A stretch of 64,000 nt of DNA from Phenylobacterium sp. Its GTDB lineage: Bacteria > Pseudomonadota > Alphaproteobacteria > Caulobacterales > Caulobacteraceae. The position numbers and the translations under genes are program-made. The first letter of the stretch is position 1, and each line of letters starts with the position of its first letter. Below, in pieces: positions 1 through 8,825 of this stretch. Location of the stretch: positions 1 through 64,000 of the forward strand of contig NZ_JAUYAF010000086.1 of the NCBI RefSeq assembly GCF_030693625.1, read 5' to 3'. The notes under the pieces were generated by a model. It ran no database searches and was not told the origin of the DNA. It saw only the letters and a program-made list of their open reading frames with translations.

Positions 1-47
1 GCGCCGATCACACGCTCACGAAGATCAACTGACAGCGCCTTGCTCAT
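1..47 (-). mobile_element. IS630-family transposase, 5' end only (runs off the window)
   Basis: Reading leftward from the ATG at 47-45, the first fifteen residues are MSKALSVDLRERVIG. This is the typical N-terminus of IS630/Tc1-type transposases, just before their first helix-turn-helix. Only the start is in the window; the rest lies beyond position 1. The end of the element should lie between this start and the truncated esterase at 83, probably around 75-105, where a short repeated GATTC-type stretch can be read on the minus strand. I cannot define the terminal repeat without the other end. The identification rests on 15 residues and is moderately secure. Confidence 0.55.
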
Positions 48-82
48 AGGTGCCAGCCTCCGTCACCAGCACAGAGCTTGAA

Positions 83-475
83 TCAGAATCCGCGGTCCCT
101 GGGAATCCCCAACGATTCAATCAGGTCGCAGAATGCTCTAGCTGCCAAGCTGGGCGGCCCGTTCTGGGAGGCGGCCGGGCCGAAAGCGAAGGCGCTGCGC
201 ACACCGCGCCAAGGCGGAGCTGGACGAGGCGGACGGAAGCGCCCGCCGTTGGCGGTCGAGGCTCCATAGGGCACGCCCTTGAACGTCGCCACGCCCTGGT
301 CGATCTGACCTTGCAGTCGTCCCCCCTGAGTTTCGACGATGGGTCCTGGCGCATCGGACTGTGCATGCGCGACACCGCTCCACGAAGCCGATGCTACGCC
401 TAGCAGACCGGAGGCGACCGTCCTTCGATCCCAAAGGGCTGGCAGGGTCCCATTCTCGATTAATCTCCGTGTCAC
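83..475 (-). pseudogene. Carboxylesterase type B, truncated by the adjacent IS element
   Basis: The 130-residue reading frame starts with a twin-arginine-like N-terminus (MTRRLIENG, then a hydrophobic stretch ending VAHAQ at about residue 39), so the intact protein was probably exported. It continues with the conserved opening of type B carboxylesterases: ETQGGRLQGQ, then FKGVPYGAST, then FRPPRPAPPW. Family members are about 500 residues. Here the frame stops at about residue 130, just before the usual SEDCLxLNVW motif, and the catalytic Ser-Glu-His residues are absent. An IS630-type transposase start lies 36 bases beyond the stop, so insertion of that element is the simplest cause. The gene lies downstream of a TonB receptor/FecR/FecI set on the same strand and may once have processed an imported ester. 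Confidence 0.6.
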
Positions 476-637
476 GCTGGTCCTCCAGAAATTCCATCGC
501 GCTCAGCGCCATCGTGGCAGGTGAGGGTCGCTTGCGGTCCGCCAGAAGGGGCCGCCCCGGGCTCATCTGCGGCCTCAAAAGCGAACAGGAGCGGCGGTCG
601 AAGTAACGTCATTCAAAACCCGCCAACGACAAGGAAC

Positions 638-663
638 GGGGGCGCCGCCTCACGCACGCCCCC
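638..663 (-). terminator. Hairpin after the TonB receptor gene
   Basis: GGGGGCG at 638-644 pairs with CGCCCCC at 657-663 around a 12-base loop. It lies just past the stop of the receptor gene on the minus strand. The T-run is weak, so a rho-independent terminator is plausible but not certain. The rest of 476-669 shows no gene. Confidence 0.35.
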
Positions 664-669
664 TCCTCG

Positions 670-3600
670 TCAAAACCCCTTGCTGATGTGCACCGACCAG
701 TAGCGAGGGACCGGATTGTACAGCGACCCAACGAAGGCCCCTGGGGAAACAAAGGGAGGGGCGGAGAATGGGGGGTCCTTGTCGAAGACGTTGCGGACCC
801 CGAGCCTCACCGTTGTGTTCGCCTCAAGGCCAGCGCCCGGGAAGCGGTATTGCAAGTAGACATTGCTTACGTAGTGATTATCGACGCGGAATGGAGCACC
901 TTGAGCGCTGAGAACCGAGGGTTGGTAGGTCTCTCCCGTGTACTGAGTGAACCAGCCAAACGCCCAATTCCCGCGATCCAATGTCGCCGAAATTGAATAT
1001 TTCCACTCGGGACGACCATCTTTCGCTACCAAGTCTAAGGCGTTTGCAACAGGCACTCCACTATTGATGACTCCAGCAGCCTTGGCCTCAACTAGGCGCT
1101 GTTGATCATCCGATGGAGCCTGAAAATACTTTCGGAGATTGGAGGCGTTTGCGGTGACCGAAAGCACGCCCCCGCTGAAAGCTTTGCGATAGGTTGCGGT
1201 ATAGTCGATGCCGCCGACCTCAAGAGGGAGCAAGTTCTGGAAGCGCGAATCGACGGACGTCACGTCCCCGACCGGCGTCAGGCCAGTGCCTGCGAAGTTA
1301 CTGACTTGCTGTGCGGTCGGCGCCGCCCGGGTGACCAACGGGTTCGACCCGCCCCCCAGACGGGCGAGATAGTCGAGGTTGATCGCCACGTCCTCAGTGA
1401 GCGTACCGACGATGCCTTCCTGCTGGATGTTCCATTTATCGACCGTGAAGGTGATCTCTCCCAGCTCCTCCGGCAGGAACCGCGGCGAGAACACAAGACC
1501 ATAGGAATAGCTCTCGGACTCCTCCGGCTTTAGGTCGCGGTTCCCCTGGACAAGCCCGGTCACGAAGTAAGCGCGTGTGCACTGGGCGAAATTGGCGATC
1601 CGCCCTGCCCGCAGGTCCGCTTCGCACTGGATGAAGTCTCTACGACTGTTGGAACGCTCAAGAACCGCCGTGTTCAGCACCTCAAGGTTTGGCGCCTTGA
1701 ATCCCTGCGACCAGGACCCGCGTAGCCTTAGGCCGTCGAAGACATCCCACGAGCCCGCAATCTTTGGCTTCGCAACGGACCCGACGTCGCTGTAGTTCTC
1801 AAACCGACCCGCAAACTGCAGATTGACGCTTCGCATGAGCGGGATGTTCCAGTCAGGCGAGATAATCGGCAGAGCGAACTCAACGAAGGCTGAGGCTACC
1901 TCCCGGCTACCCTTTACGTCTGGCGAGGGGCTGGCGAGCATCAGGTCGCTGCCGTAAAGAATTCCGGTTACACTGTCCCGATAGGTAATTGCACCATCTT
2001 GCCGGGGGTCGCGATCATCTTCATAAGTATCGCGTCGGTATTCTACGCCTGCGGCGACTCCAACATCTCCCGACCAAATCGTCAGAAGGTCAGGCCGCGA
2101 AACATTAAAATCAATCAGTGCTAGCGTCGTCGTGTTCTTACGCTTCGATTTGACCAGGAAAGTGTCGAGCGTCGAACGAGCATTTGGCGTGCCGTCACCG
2201 ATTGAAAGATTGGTCGGATTGCCGCCGTTGAACGGATTGTAGGCTGTCGCGTCAGTCCGGTTCAGCGCCTGCTGGAAAAGTGTGTTGCTGACCGCGTCCG
2301 AAATATCCGTGACGCTGGCTTCCGTGTAGAGCGCCGCGCTCTCCCATTTCCAGCCCGATGTGCGCCCCCGAAGGCCGACTAGAAAGCGAAGTTGGTCGTT
2401 ATCGACGTCGACCTTGCGTGGCCCTGTGTCGATCAGGGCGTAGGTCGTCATGCGAATTGGCAGGCCAGCCGCGGGTGTGTTGAGGCCCGGCAGCCGGTTG
2501 GGAGAACTGATGGGCCCGAACGGATTCCAAAAGGCGTTCGCCGCGATGGTCATCGGCGCTGAACTCAACGGCGCCGGGGGCGTGATCCTCGAATGGGTTG
2601 AGGCTGCGTAGTAGCCAAGTTCAGAGAAAGCCGTGACGTTCTCTGTCAGGTCAAAATTGAGGTAGGCGAACGCATTGATGCGATCAACGCTGGGAAGGAT
2701 CGTGAGATCCTTAAACGACATCGGCGAGTCGAGCCGCAGCTGAGAGAACTGCGGCGAAGTGATCGCTCCGGGACCGAGGCACACCGGGCCGCCCGTCTGC
2801 AGGCAGCCCGCGAACGCGGGCGGCTGGACCAGGAAAGCCCCCGAAGCGTCGGTCACACTGACGCCATTGCTGGTAATGGTTCCCGGGCCGCCCAGCACGG
2901 AGAAGGATCCCCAAGCGGTGGCGTTGGAGCGTATGTCAAATGCCGCCGTCGATGCCCACGCAGTGCCGGCGACTAGTGGGCGGAAGTCGCCCGTGCGCGT
3001 GAAGCTCTGAGCGTCAGCGTTGACCGCAGTGCGCGTGGCGCCGCTCAGAAACACGGAGAGGTTTCCGCGGTCGCCGGCGAAGTTCGTCCCGAAGGAAATA
3101 TCTCCAGTCCACTCTTTGAGGTCGGCGCCCGGCGCATAGCCGTACTGGATGCCCATCTCGAGCCCGGTGACGTCCCGCCGCAGGATATTGTTTACGACGC
3201 CCGCGACTGCGTCCGACCCGTAAATCGCCGAGGCGCCGTCCTTGAGCACCTCGACCCTGGCGAGACCAGGCACCGGCACCGTGTTGACGTTGTAACCGAA
3301 GACTGGTGTCGAGAGGTCCGTCTGCGAAGTCGGATGGACGACCGTACGCCGTCCGTTGATCAAGAGAAGGGTATTGCCTTGGGGCAATCCGCGAAGGCTC
3401 ACGGTTGAAACGTCGCCACGCGCCAAATTCTGGCTGCCCGCGCCGCCGAACTGGGGTGTAAAGCTGATATCCCCGGCTTCTGGCATCGCCCGGAACAATT
3501 CGTCGGCGGACACGGCGCCCGTCGCGAGTATCTTGTCCTGATCCAGGATAGCGACCGGCAGCGCACCTGTAATCTTGGCGCCCGCGATCTGCGAACCGGT

Positions 3601-4014
3601 TACGACGACTTCCTCCACCTCGGTGGGTTTCGAAGTGCTGGAGATTGGCGCGTCGCTTTGGACATAAGCGGCATTCACGAGTTGAGCGCCCGGTGCAGAG
3701 GCTCGAACAAGCGTCCAGGTTTGCGATCCAGTCGGTTGCGCGGTGAGCCCAGTACCAGAGAGCAAGAGCCGAAGGGCCTCAGTCACCGAGAACGCGCCGC
3801 GGACATCGTTGGTCCGTCGGCCTTGCGCGTCGGCAGCGGAAATCAAAAGCTGGACATCGGCCTGACGCGCGAAGGCAGCTACGCCTGTGGCTGCGGGTTG
3901 CGCCGGAACGTCGAACGACTTTGTCTGAGCCCAAGCGGCGTCTGCGCTAGCGAAAGCAACCATCGCGACCGAGGCCATCAACCCGCCGCGAAAATACGAA
4001 ACTCCACCACCCAT
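670..4014 (-). CDS. TonB-dependent outer-membrane receptor with N-terminal STN signalling domain
   Basis: This 1114-residue outer-membrane transporter imports a large ligand (siderophore, glycan or similar) using TonB energy. A signal peptide ends near AAWA (residue 29). An STN domain follows at about 33-102; this is the module that touches a FecR-type anti-sigma factor. Next are a TonB-box-like segment around EVEEVVVTG (132-140), a plug domain at about 150-270, and a long beta-barrel ending in the aromatic C-terminus ISKGF. The STN domain and the downstream-oriented FecR and FecI-like genes (4105-5617, same strand) mark it as a cell-surface-signalling receptor. Because the sigma gene carries a stop codon, signalling may be lost even though the receptor is intact. 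The substrate cannot be read from sequence; the neighbouring esterase remnant hints at an ester. The start at 4014 has a TAGGGGG ribosome-binding site. Confidence 0.9.
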   Translation of the reverse strand: MGGGVSYFRGGLMASVAMVAFASADAAWAQTKSFDVPAQPAATGVAAFARQADVQLLISAADAQGRRTNDVRGAFSVTEALRLLLSGTGLTAQPTGSQTWTLVRASAPGAQLVNAAYVQSDAPISSTSKPTEVEEVVVTGSQIAGAKITGALPVAILDQDKILATGAVSADELFRAMPEAGDISFTPQFGGAGSQNLARGDVSTVSLRGLPQGNTLLLINGRRTVVHPTSQTDLSTPVFGYNVNTVPVPGLARVEVLKDGASAIYGSDAVAGVVNNILRRDVTGLEMGIQYGYAPGADLKEWTGDISFGTNFAGDRGNLSVFLSGATRTAVNADAQSFTRTGDFRPLVAGTAWASTAAFDIRSNATAWGSFSVLGGPGTITSNGVSVTDASGAFLVQPPAFAGCLQTGGPVCLGPGAITSPQFSQLRLDSPMSFKDLTILPSVDRINAFAYLNFDLTENVTAFSELGYYAASTHSRITPPAPLSSAPMTIAANAFWNPFGPISSPNRLPGLNTPAAGLPIRMTTYALIDTGPRKVDVDNDQLRFLVGLRGRTSGWKWESAALYTEASVTDISDAVSNTLFQQALNRTDATAYNPFNGGNPTNLSIGDGTPNARSTLDTFLVKSKRKNTTTLALIDFNVSRPDLLTIWSGDVGVAAGVEYRRDTYEDDRDPRQDGAITYRDSVTGILYGSDLMLASPSPDVKGSREVASAFVEFALPIISPDWNIPLMRSVNLQFAGRFENYSDVGSVAKPKIAGSWDVFDGLRLRGSWSQGFKAPNLEVLNTAVLERSNSRRDFIQCEADLRAGRIANFAQCTRAYFVTGLVQGNRDLKPEESESYSYGLVFSPRFLPEELGEITFTVDKWNIQQEGIVGTLTEDVAINLDYLARLGGGSNPLVTRAAPTAQQVSNFAGTGLTPVGDVTSVDSRFQNLLPLEVGGIDYTATYRKAFSGGVLSVTANASNLRKYFQAPSDDQQRLVEAKAAGVINSGVPVANALDLVAKDGRPEWKYSISATLDRGNWAFGWFTQYTGETYQPSVLSAQGAPFRVDNHYVSNVYLQYRFPGAGLEANTTVRLGVRNVFDKDPPFSAPPFVSPGAFVGSLYNPVPRYWSVHISKGF

Positions 4015-4031
4015 CGTCGCCCCCTAGGTAT

Positions 4032-4064
4032 CTATTGAGCGCTCACCGGCGCTTCATTCAATAG
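4032..4064. repeat. Short inverted repeat between receptor and fecR
   Basis: CTATTGA at 4032-4038 is mirrored by TCAATAG at 4058-4064, with GC-rich sequence between. It sits in the 90-base gap between the anti-sigma gene and the receptor gene. It could be a weak attenuating hairpin or an operator; no known motif is recognised. Confidence 0.25.
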
Positions 4065-4104
4065 ATGGTTGGCAGGGCAGTTTCCTTTTGCGCCGGCGAC
4101 AGTT

Positions 4105-5067
4105 TTATCCTGGAGTTGATCCGATGATGATCTGCCCAGGCTCGTCGATACCTACCTGTGCTCCCAGGCTATGTCGTACGGCAATCGCAAACCCAAGCGG
4201 ATCGTCAGTCCTGAAGAGTCCATAGAAGCGTTGGTTTGCCAGCGCGCGATTCGCGATGACCAATTTCCGTACGTTGTAGCGGTTGAACTCGGCAGCAGCT
4301 TCGGCGAGCGTCTCGCCAGCCAAGTCAATCTTGCCAGACCGCCAGGCAAGCTGCCGATCAATCTCCGAGGGGCCTGCAACACGCTCGGCGATCGCCGCGT
4401 TTTCAGCGACGAAAACGGACTGGCCGGCAGAGAGCCTGACGCGGTGGCCCTCAGCGCCTTTGACCCAGGTCTCGACCACCCCCTCGCTGACAAGGATCTC
4501 AGCGCCATCTTCACGGCGTTTTACCGCAAATGCGGTCCCGACCGCCTGAACGCGTACCGCGCCGGCCTCTACCAGGAAGGGGCGCTCCGGGTTCTTGGCC
4601 ACCTGAAACCAGGCTTCACCCCGAGCCAGTTTCACAAGTCGGACGTTCGGCTTGAGGTCGACCTCGACCGAGCTCTGGGTGTTGATGGCGGCCGTTGAGC
4701 CGTCCTTCAGCGGAATACGCCGAATCTCGCCGACCGCCGTCCGATACTGTTCACGCGGCAATGCGACATAGCCAGCGCCTGCGAGGCACGCAGCAAGCGC
4801 CGCGCCCCCTCCAGCCACTAGAGAGCGCCGTGCAACTCCACGCCTCTGAATATGTTCCAGAGGCAGGTCGCCAGCCATTTGGCTGCCACGGTCGAGCATC
4901 GCCCAACTTGCTTCTGCAAGCAGGAGCGCGCCCTGCCGACGAGTGTCGCCGGAGAGCCATTCCGCGAGCGCCGCCTCTATCGCCGGCGTGCGCTCCTCAC
5001 GATCAAGGCGCCACACCCAACGGGCGGCTTCCTCCTCAATCTCGTCTGCGGTTTCGCGCCGGTTCAT
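4105..5067 (-). CDS. FecR-family anti-sigma factor / signal transducer
   Basis: This inner-membrane protein holds a partner ECF sigma factor and releases or activates it when the receptor binds its ligand. The N-terminus (about residues 8-50) is the DUF4880-type cytoplasmic domain with the tryptophan-rich pattern AARWVWRLD. One membrane segment lies at about 84-102. The periplasmic FecR domain follows, with characteristic segments (GEIRRIPLKDGS, AWFQVAKN, VGTAFAVKRR, VLVSEG-like). It has about 320 residues, normal for the family. A GTG at 5070 and an ATG at 5067 are both possible starts; a GGAGGA site precedes both, and the ATG was chosen. The gene begins inside the 3' end of the sigma-factor frame, so the two were translationally coupled. 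The receptor lies downstream. It appears intact. Confidence 0.85.
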   Translation of the reverse strand: MNRRETADEIEEEAARWVWRLDREERTPAIEAALAEWLSGDTRRQGALLLAEASWAMLDRGSQMAGDLPLEHIQRRGVARRSLVAGGGAALAACLAGAGYVALPREQYRTAVGEIRRIPLKDGSTAAINTQSSVEVDLKPNVRLVKLARGEAWFQVAKNPERPFLVEAGAVRVQAVGTAFAVKRREDGAEILVSEGVVETWVKGAEGHRVRLSAGQSVFVAENAAIAERVAGPSEIDRQLAWRSGKIDLAGETLAEAAAEFNRYNVRKLVIANRALANQRFYGLFRTDDPLGFAIAVRHSLGAQVGIDEPGQIIIGSTPG

Positions 5068-5617
5068 CACTCACTTTCCTCCGCCCGACAGCCGGGCCTT
5101 CGTCCTCCCTCAGCGCCTTCATGATGAGGCGCATGCCTTTCACCCCCTCGTTCTCCACCGTCGCTTCCGTTACTCCCAACATCCGCGCGATCTCGCGCTG
5201 CGGGACGCCATGGATCTTCCGAAGCTCGAATATACGTCGGCACCGGTCGGGCAAATTTTCGATCAGTCGTTGGACCTTCGCCAGCTCGCGCCGGGCCGCG
5301 GTGATCCGCTCCGGCGACGGCTCTTCCGAATAGACGGACAGCACGTCAATCTCTGCAACTGTCTCGATCCGTACGATGCGAGAGCGGCGGATTTGCGCCG
5401 CGAGCAGCATTCGGACCGTCTGGAAGAATTAGGCGCCGGGATTTAAGATGTGATCCACGGATTCTAAGGCCGACAGCTTGCAGTAAGCTTCCTGGATAAG
5501 GTCGTCGATATCTTCTTGAGAGACAAAGGAACGTCGGAGCCAGGCTCGAGCACCAGGCTCGGAGGGCATTACATGCGTCCCCACCCAAGCCACGATCCTG
5601 CTGCGGTTCTCACTCAT
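5036..5617 (-). pseudogene. FecI-like ECF sigma factor interrupted by one in-frame TAA
   Basis: Across the stop, the frame reads as one 193-codon ECF sigma factor. The first part, 62 residues from 5617, has the region 2 motif SQEDIDDLIQEAYCKL and ends at LNPGA. A TAA follows at 5431-5429. The same frame then continues FFQTVRMLLAAQIRRSRI and runs through region 4 (LPDRCRRIFELRKIHGVPQR, then EIARMLGVTEATVE). In this family the expected sequence is PxAYFFQT, so the TAA sits where a Tyr codon (TAC or TAT) belongs; this is a single-base nonsense mutation with no frameshift. An ATG seven codons after the stop (5410) could allow reinitiation, but the product would lack region 2 and could not bind the core enzyme properly. 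The neighbouring FecR and TonB receptor look intact. Readthrough or a sequencing error are the alternatives. Confidence 0.75.
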
Positions 5618-5813
5618 CGCTCAGCTGGCGCCACAATGCCCTCCAATAGACGTAAGATGCACGAGGCCGAACGTTCCTTAGGTCGACTGCCTTGGTAAGG
5701 CCAACAAGCTTGCGGCTAAGGAACAGCTCAACGGCGATCCCGACGTCGGGACCCGCCAGTAGGCGGACGAGTGGGGCAACAATCTCCGTATAAAGCTCTC
5801 CCCATGATGGAGT
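5610..5813 (-). pseudogene. Possible degraded small gene overlapping the sigma-factor start
   Basis: Between a TGA at 5816-5814 and a TGA at 5612-5610, the minus strand is open for 67 codons with protein-like content. It includes WGELYTEIVAPLVRLL, then AVELFLSRKLVGL, and ends WRALWRQLSDE. It overlaps the ATG of the sigma gene by eight bases (ATGAGTGA), the kind of coupling seen between real genes. There is no ATG, GTG or TTG near its beginning, and the same frame upstream of the TGA (ending HISAFETLG) is also plausible coding sequence. A nonsense-interrupted gene is one reading. I do not recognise the family. The remainder of the 575-base gap, 5814-6192, shows nothing else I can support. Confidence 0.3.
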
Positions 5814-6192
5814 TCAACCGAGCGTCTCGAATGCCGATATATGCTGCGCGCGAACGCGCTCGCCCATGCGGCGGTAGCCATTCTCAAGTTCGGCTATGGG
5901 TCCATTCTGCCCGTTGGCGTCCGGGTCAACAAGCGGACGTTGGCATCCGGTCCCGGGGAGCAGACATTCGGAACGGGCGAGATGAGCCCAACTCAGCCCT
6001 TGAGTGGGCCTCGGTCTCGGCTGACTGCCCGTCTCGCTCAGTGTTCCCGTTCGCGCCATCGCCCCCACCCACCCCCACCGCGACGTCCTGCCGCACCCTG
6101 TTCGAACAGTGTTCACCCGACCTTAGAACCTCTCGGCTAGTCATCGCTCCACTTCAGGTGGCGTCGGCCACCTCCGGGGATGACCGACGGGA

Positions 6193-8454
6193 ATGCCGAA
6201 GCTTCCGAACCTGGCCGGGATGCTCCAGCGCGGCGCCAGCCTGCGCGCGCCCCGGTTCACCCGCCTGCGCACCAAGCTGACCGTGCTCTATGCCGGGCTG
6301 TTCGTCGCCATCCTCTTCGTCATCCTCTCGGCGGTCTACGCCGCCGTCGCCCGCAACGCCGAGCGCATCGTCCGCGACGAGCTGGCGGTCAGCGGCCTGG
6401 TCTTCGACCGCATCTGGGCCCTGCGCTCCCGCGAGCTGGAGAGCGGCGCCAATGTCCTGGCCCGCGACTTCGGCTTCCGCGCCGCCGTGGCCACCCAGGA
6501 CGCGGCCACCATCCAGTCGGCCCTGGACAACCTGCGCACCCGGCTGGGCATCGACGCGGCCTTCGTCGTGGGACTGGATGGCCGGGTGCTCACCGCCTCC
6601 AGCACGTCGCGGGCCCGTCCCAGGGAAGCCGTGCTGCAAGCCATCGCCGCCCGGGACACCGCCTCGGGGGTCTTCGTCATGGCTGGCGTCCCCTATGAGG
6701 CGGTCTCCGCCCCCATCCTGACCCCCATGCTCAGCGGCTGGGTGGTGTTCGCCGTCCGCCTGGACCAGGCCGAGATGAAGGCCCTGGAGCAGCTCTCCGC
6801 CATCCCCCTGCAGCCGGTGGTCCTGGTGCGCGGCGTCGACGGCGGCTGGAAGGCCAACACCTGGGCGGTTTCCACCGCCGAGCTGGAGGCGGTGGGCGCC
6901 TTCCTCGACGCGCCGAAATCCGAGCGCCAGGCCGCTGTCACCCGCATCGGCCCAGCCGTGGCGGTGATCAAGCCCCTGACCGCCATCGCCCAGGACCGGG
7001 TGGTCCTGCTGCTACGCTATCCGCTGGCCCGCGCGCTGGAGCCCTACAACTGGCTGCTGGGCGCCATGCTGCTGTTGGCCTTGCTGGGGGTCGGCGTGAT
7101 CGCCGCCGGCAGCTGGGCCCTGGCCCGCAACGTCACCCGGCCCCTGCTGGCCCTGCGCGACGCCGCCGAACGGCTGGAGCGCGGGCAGGACGTTCAGGTC
7201 GAGGCCGCCGGAACCGACGAGATCGGCTCCCTGGAGCGCAGCTTCAACGCCATGGCCCAGGGAATCCGCGAACGCGAACGCGCCTTGAAGGTCTCGACCG
7301 AGAGGGCGCAGGCCGCCAACCGCGCCAAGAGCGAATTCCTCTCCAACATAAGCCACGAGATCCGCACCCCCCTGAACGGCATCCTGGGCATGGCGCAGAT
7401 CATGGCGCGCGAGCCCGCCGACGCCGCCCACGCCCAGCGCCTGACGGTGATCCGCGAGTCCGGCGAGGCCCTGCTGAAGATCCTCAACAGCGTTCTGGAG
7501 ATCTCCAAGCCCGACAAGGCCGCCCTGGAGGTCGCCGACTTCGATCTCGCCGCCGTGGTTCGCAAGGCCTGCAAGGCCGAGAGCGCGGCGGCGGCGGCCA
7601 AGGGGCTCAGCTTCGACATCGCCGTGGCCGCCGAGAGCCAGGGCCGCTGGCGCGGCGACGCCGGGCGTCTGGCCCAGGTGCTGGCCAACCTGGTCTCCAA
7701 CGCCGTGAAGTTCACCCCGGCCGGCGGGGTCACCGTCGCCGTGGACCACGCGGAGACGACCGTCCGGTTCCGGGTCGCTGACACCGGTGTCGGCATCCCG
7801 GCCAAGTGGATCGAGGAGGTCTTCGAGGCCTTCAGCCAGGTGGACGCCTCGGCCACGCGGGCCACCGGCGGCGCCGGCCTGGGTCTTTCCGTCGCCCGCG
7901 AGATGGCCGCCTTGATGGGGGGGCGGATCACCGCCGCCAGCCAGGAGGGCAGGGGCTCTGTCTTCACCCTGGAGGTTCCGCTGGAGAAGCGGGCCGCCGC
8001 CACGTCCGCTCGCGAGGCCGCCGCCGACCTGGAGCCCGACGCCGACGCCCCGCCGCTGCGCGTCCTGGCGGCCGAGGACAACAAGACCAACCAGCTGATC
8101 CTGACCTCCCTGCTGGAGCCCTTCGGCGTCGATCTCACCATCGCCGAGAACGGGCGCGAGGCCGCCGAGCTGTTCGCGGCCGGCGGTTTCGACCTGGTGC
8201 TGATGGATATCCAGATGCCCGAGATGGGCGGAGTCGAGGCCACCCGGGCCATCCGCCAGGGCGAGGCCGAGCGCGGCGTCGCCCCCACCCCGATCGTCGC
8301 GGTCACCGCCAACGTCATGGCCGAGCAGGTGGCCGAGTATCTCGCCGTCGGCATGAGCGGCGTCGTGGCCAAGCCCATCGAGGCCGAAAAGCTGTTCGCC
8401 GCCATCGAGGCCGCCCTCGACGGCGCCTCCGAGGCCGCGGCCCAGGCCGCCTGA
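6193..8454 (+). CDS. Hybrid sensor histidine kinase / response regulator
   Basis: This is a 753-residue inner-membrane signalling protein. Order of parts: a first membrane helix at about 30-52; a periplasmic sensor of about 230 residues that resembles a CACHE-type domain; a second helix at about 285-305; HAMP at about 306-365; a dimerisation/phosphoacceptor domain with SHEIRTPLNG, giving His388; a HATPase domain with ANLVSNAVKFTP and DTGVGIP; and a C-terminal receiver whose phosphoacceptor is Asp672 in LMDIQMPEMGG, with the switch Thr (VAVTANVM) and Lys (VAKPIE). It belongs to the ArcB/BarA-like type that passes phosphate from His to Asp, usually to a separate Hpt protein. No cognate Hpt or regulator is adjacent, so partner and signal are unknown. 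The gatC gene follows 79 bases later. Confidence 0.9.
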   Translation: MPKLPNLAGMLQRGASLRAPRFTRLRTKLTVLYAGLFVAILFVILSAVYAAVARNAERIVRDELAVSGLVFDRIWALRSRELESGANVLARDFGFRAAVATQDAATIQSALDNLRTRLGIDAAFVVGLDGRVLTASSTSRARPREAVLQAIAARDTASGVFVMAGVPYEAVSAPILTPMLSGWVVFAVRLDQAEMKALEQLSAIPLQPVVLVRGVDGGWKANTWAVSTAELEAVGAFLDAPKSERQAAVTRIGPAVAVIKPLTAIAQDRVVLLLRYPLARALEPYNWLLGAMLLLALLGVGVIAAGSWALARNVTRPLLALRDAAERLERGQDVQVEAAGTDEIGSLERSFNAMAQGIRERERALKVSTERAQAANRAKSEFLSNISHEIRTPLNGILGMAQIMAREPADAAHAQRLTVIRESGEALLKILNSVLEISKPDKAALEVADFDLAAVVRKACKAESAAAAAKGLSFDIAVAAESQGRWRGDAGRLAQVLANLVSNAVKFTPAGGVTVAVDHAETTVRFRVADTGVGIPAKWIEEVFEAFSQVDASATRATGGAGLGLSVAREMAALMGGRITAASQEGRGSVFTLEVPLEKRAAATSAREAAADLEPDADAPPLRVLAAEDNKTNQLILTSLLEPFGVDLTIAENGREAAELFAAGGFDLVLMDIQMPEMGGVEATRAIRQGEAERGVAPTPIVAVTANVMAEQVAEYLAVGMSGVVAKPIEAEKLFAAIEAALDGASEAAAQAA

Positions 8455-8533
8455 GGCGACTTCCGCACAGGGATCGCTTGTCAAAGGCGGGGCCGCACGG
8501 CTAACCCCTGCGTCGAACAATCAGGAGGCCCCC

Positions 8534-8821
8534 ATGGCCATCGACGCGGCGACCGTCCGAAAGGTCGCCAGACTGGCCCGCATCGCCGAGCCCGAAGACC
8601 GCATCGAACCGCTGGCCAAGGAGCTCAGCGGCATCCTGGCCTGGATCGAACAGCTGGCCGAGGTCGACACCGACGGCGTGGAGCCGATGACCTCGGCCGT
8701 GGCCGTGGCCGCGCCGATGCGCGACGACGTGGTCAGCGACGGCGGCGACTCCGCCCGGGTGCTCTCCAACGCCCCCAGGACCGTGGGCGGCTTCTTCGTC
8801 GTCCCCAAGGTGGTCGAGTAA
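8534..8821 (+). CDS. gatC: Asp-tRNA(Asn)/Glu-tRNA(Gln) amidotransferase subunit C
   Basis: GatC is the 95-residue scaffold of the GatCAB complex. The complex converts Glu-tRNA(Gln) and/or Asp-tRNA(Asn), the mischarged intermediates, to Gln-tRNA(Gln) and Asn-tRNA(Asn) in the cytoplasm. The sequence shows the family opening [10 protein letters not shown], the middle [11 protein letters not shown] and VDTDGVEPM, and the C-terminal LSNAP segment that threads along GatA. Length is normal. A strong AGGAGG site lies five bases before the ATG. gatA begins four bases after its stop, so the two are co-translated; gatB is 1.9 kb further on, past a small gene on the opposite strand. Confidence 0.95.
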   Translation: MAIDAATVRKVARLARIAEPEDRIEPLAKELSGILAWIEQLAEVDTDGVEPMTSAVAVAAPMRDDVVSDGGDSARVLSNAPRTVGGFFVVPKVVE

Positions 8822-8825
8822 GATC

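Noticed and set aside
7012..8520. A 502-codon minus-strand frame opposite the hybrid kinase
   Set aside because: Antisense shadow of a high-GC gene; no family resemblance.
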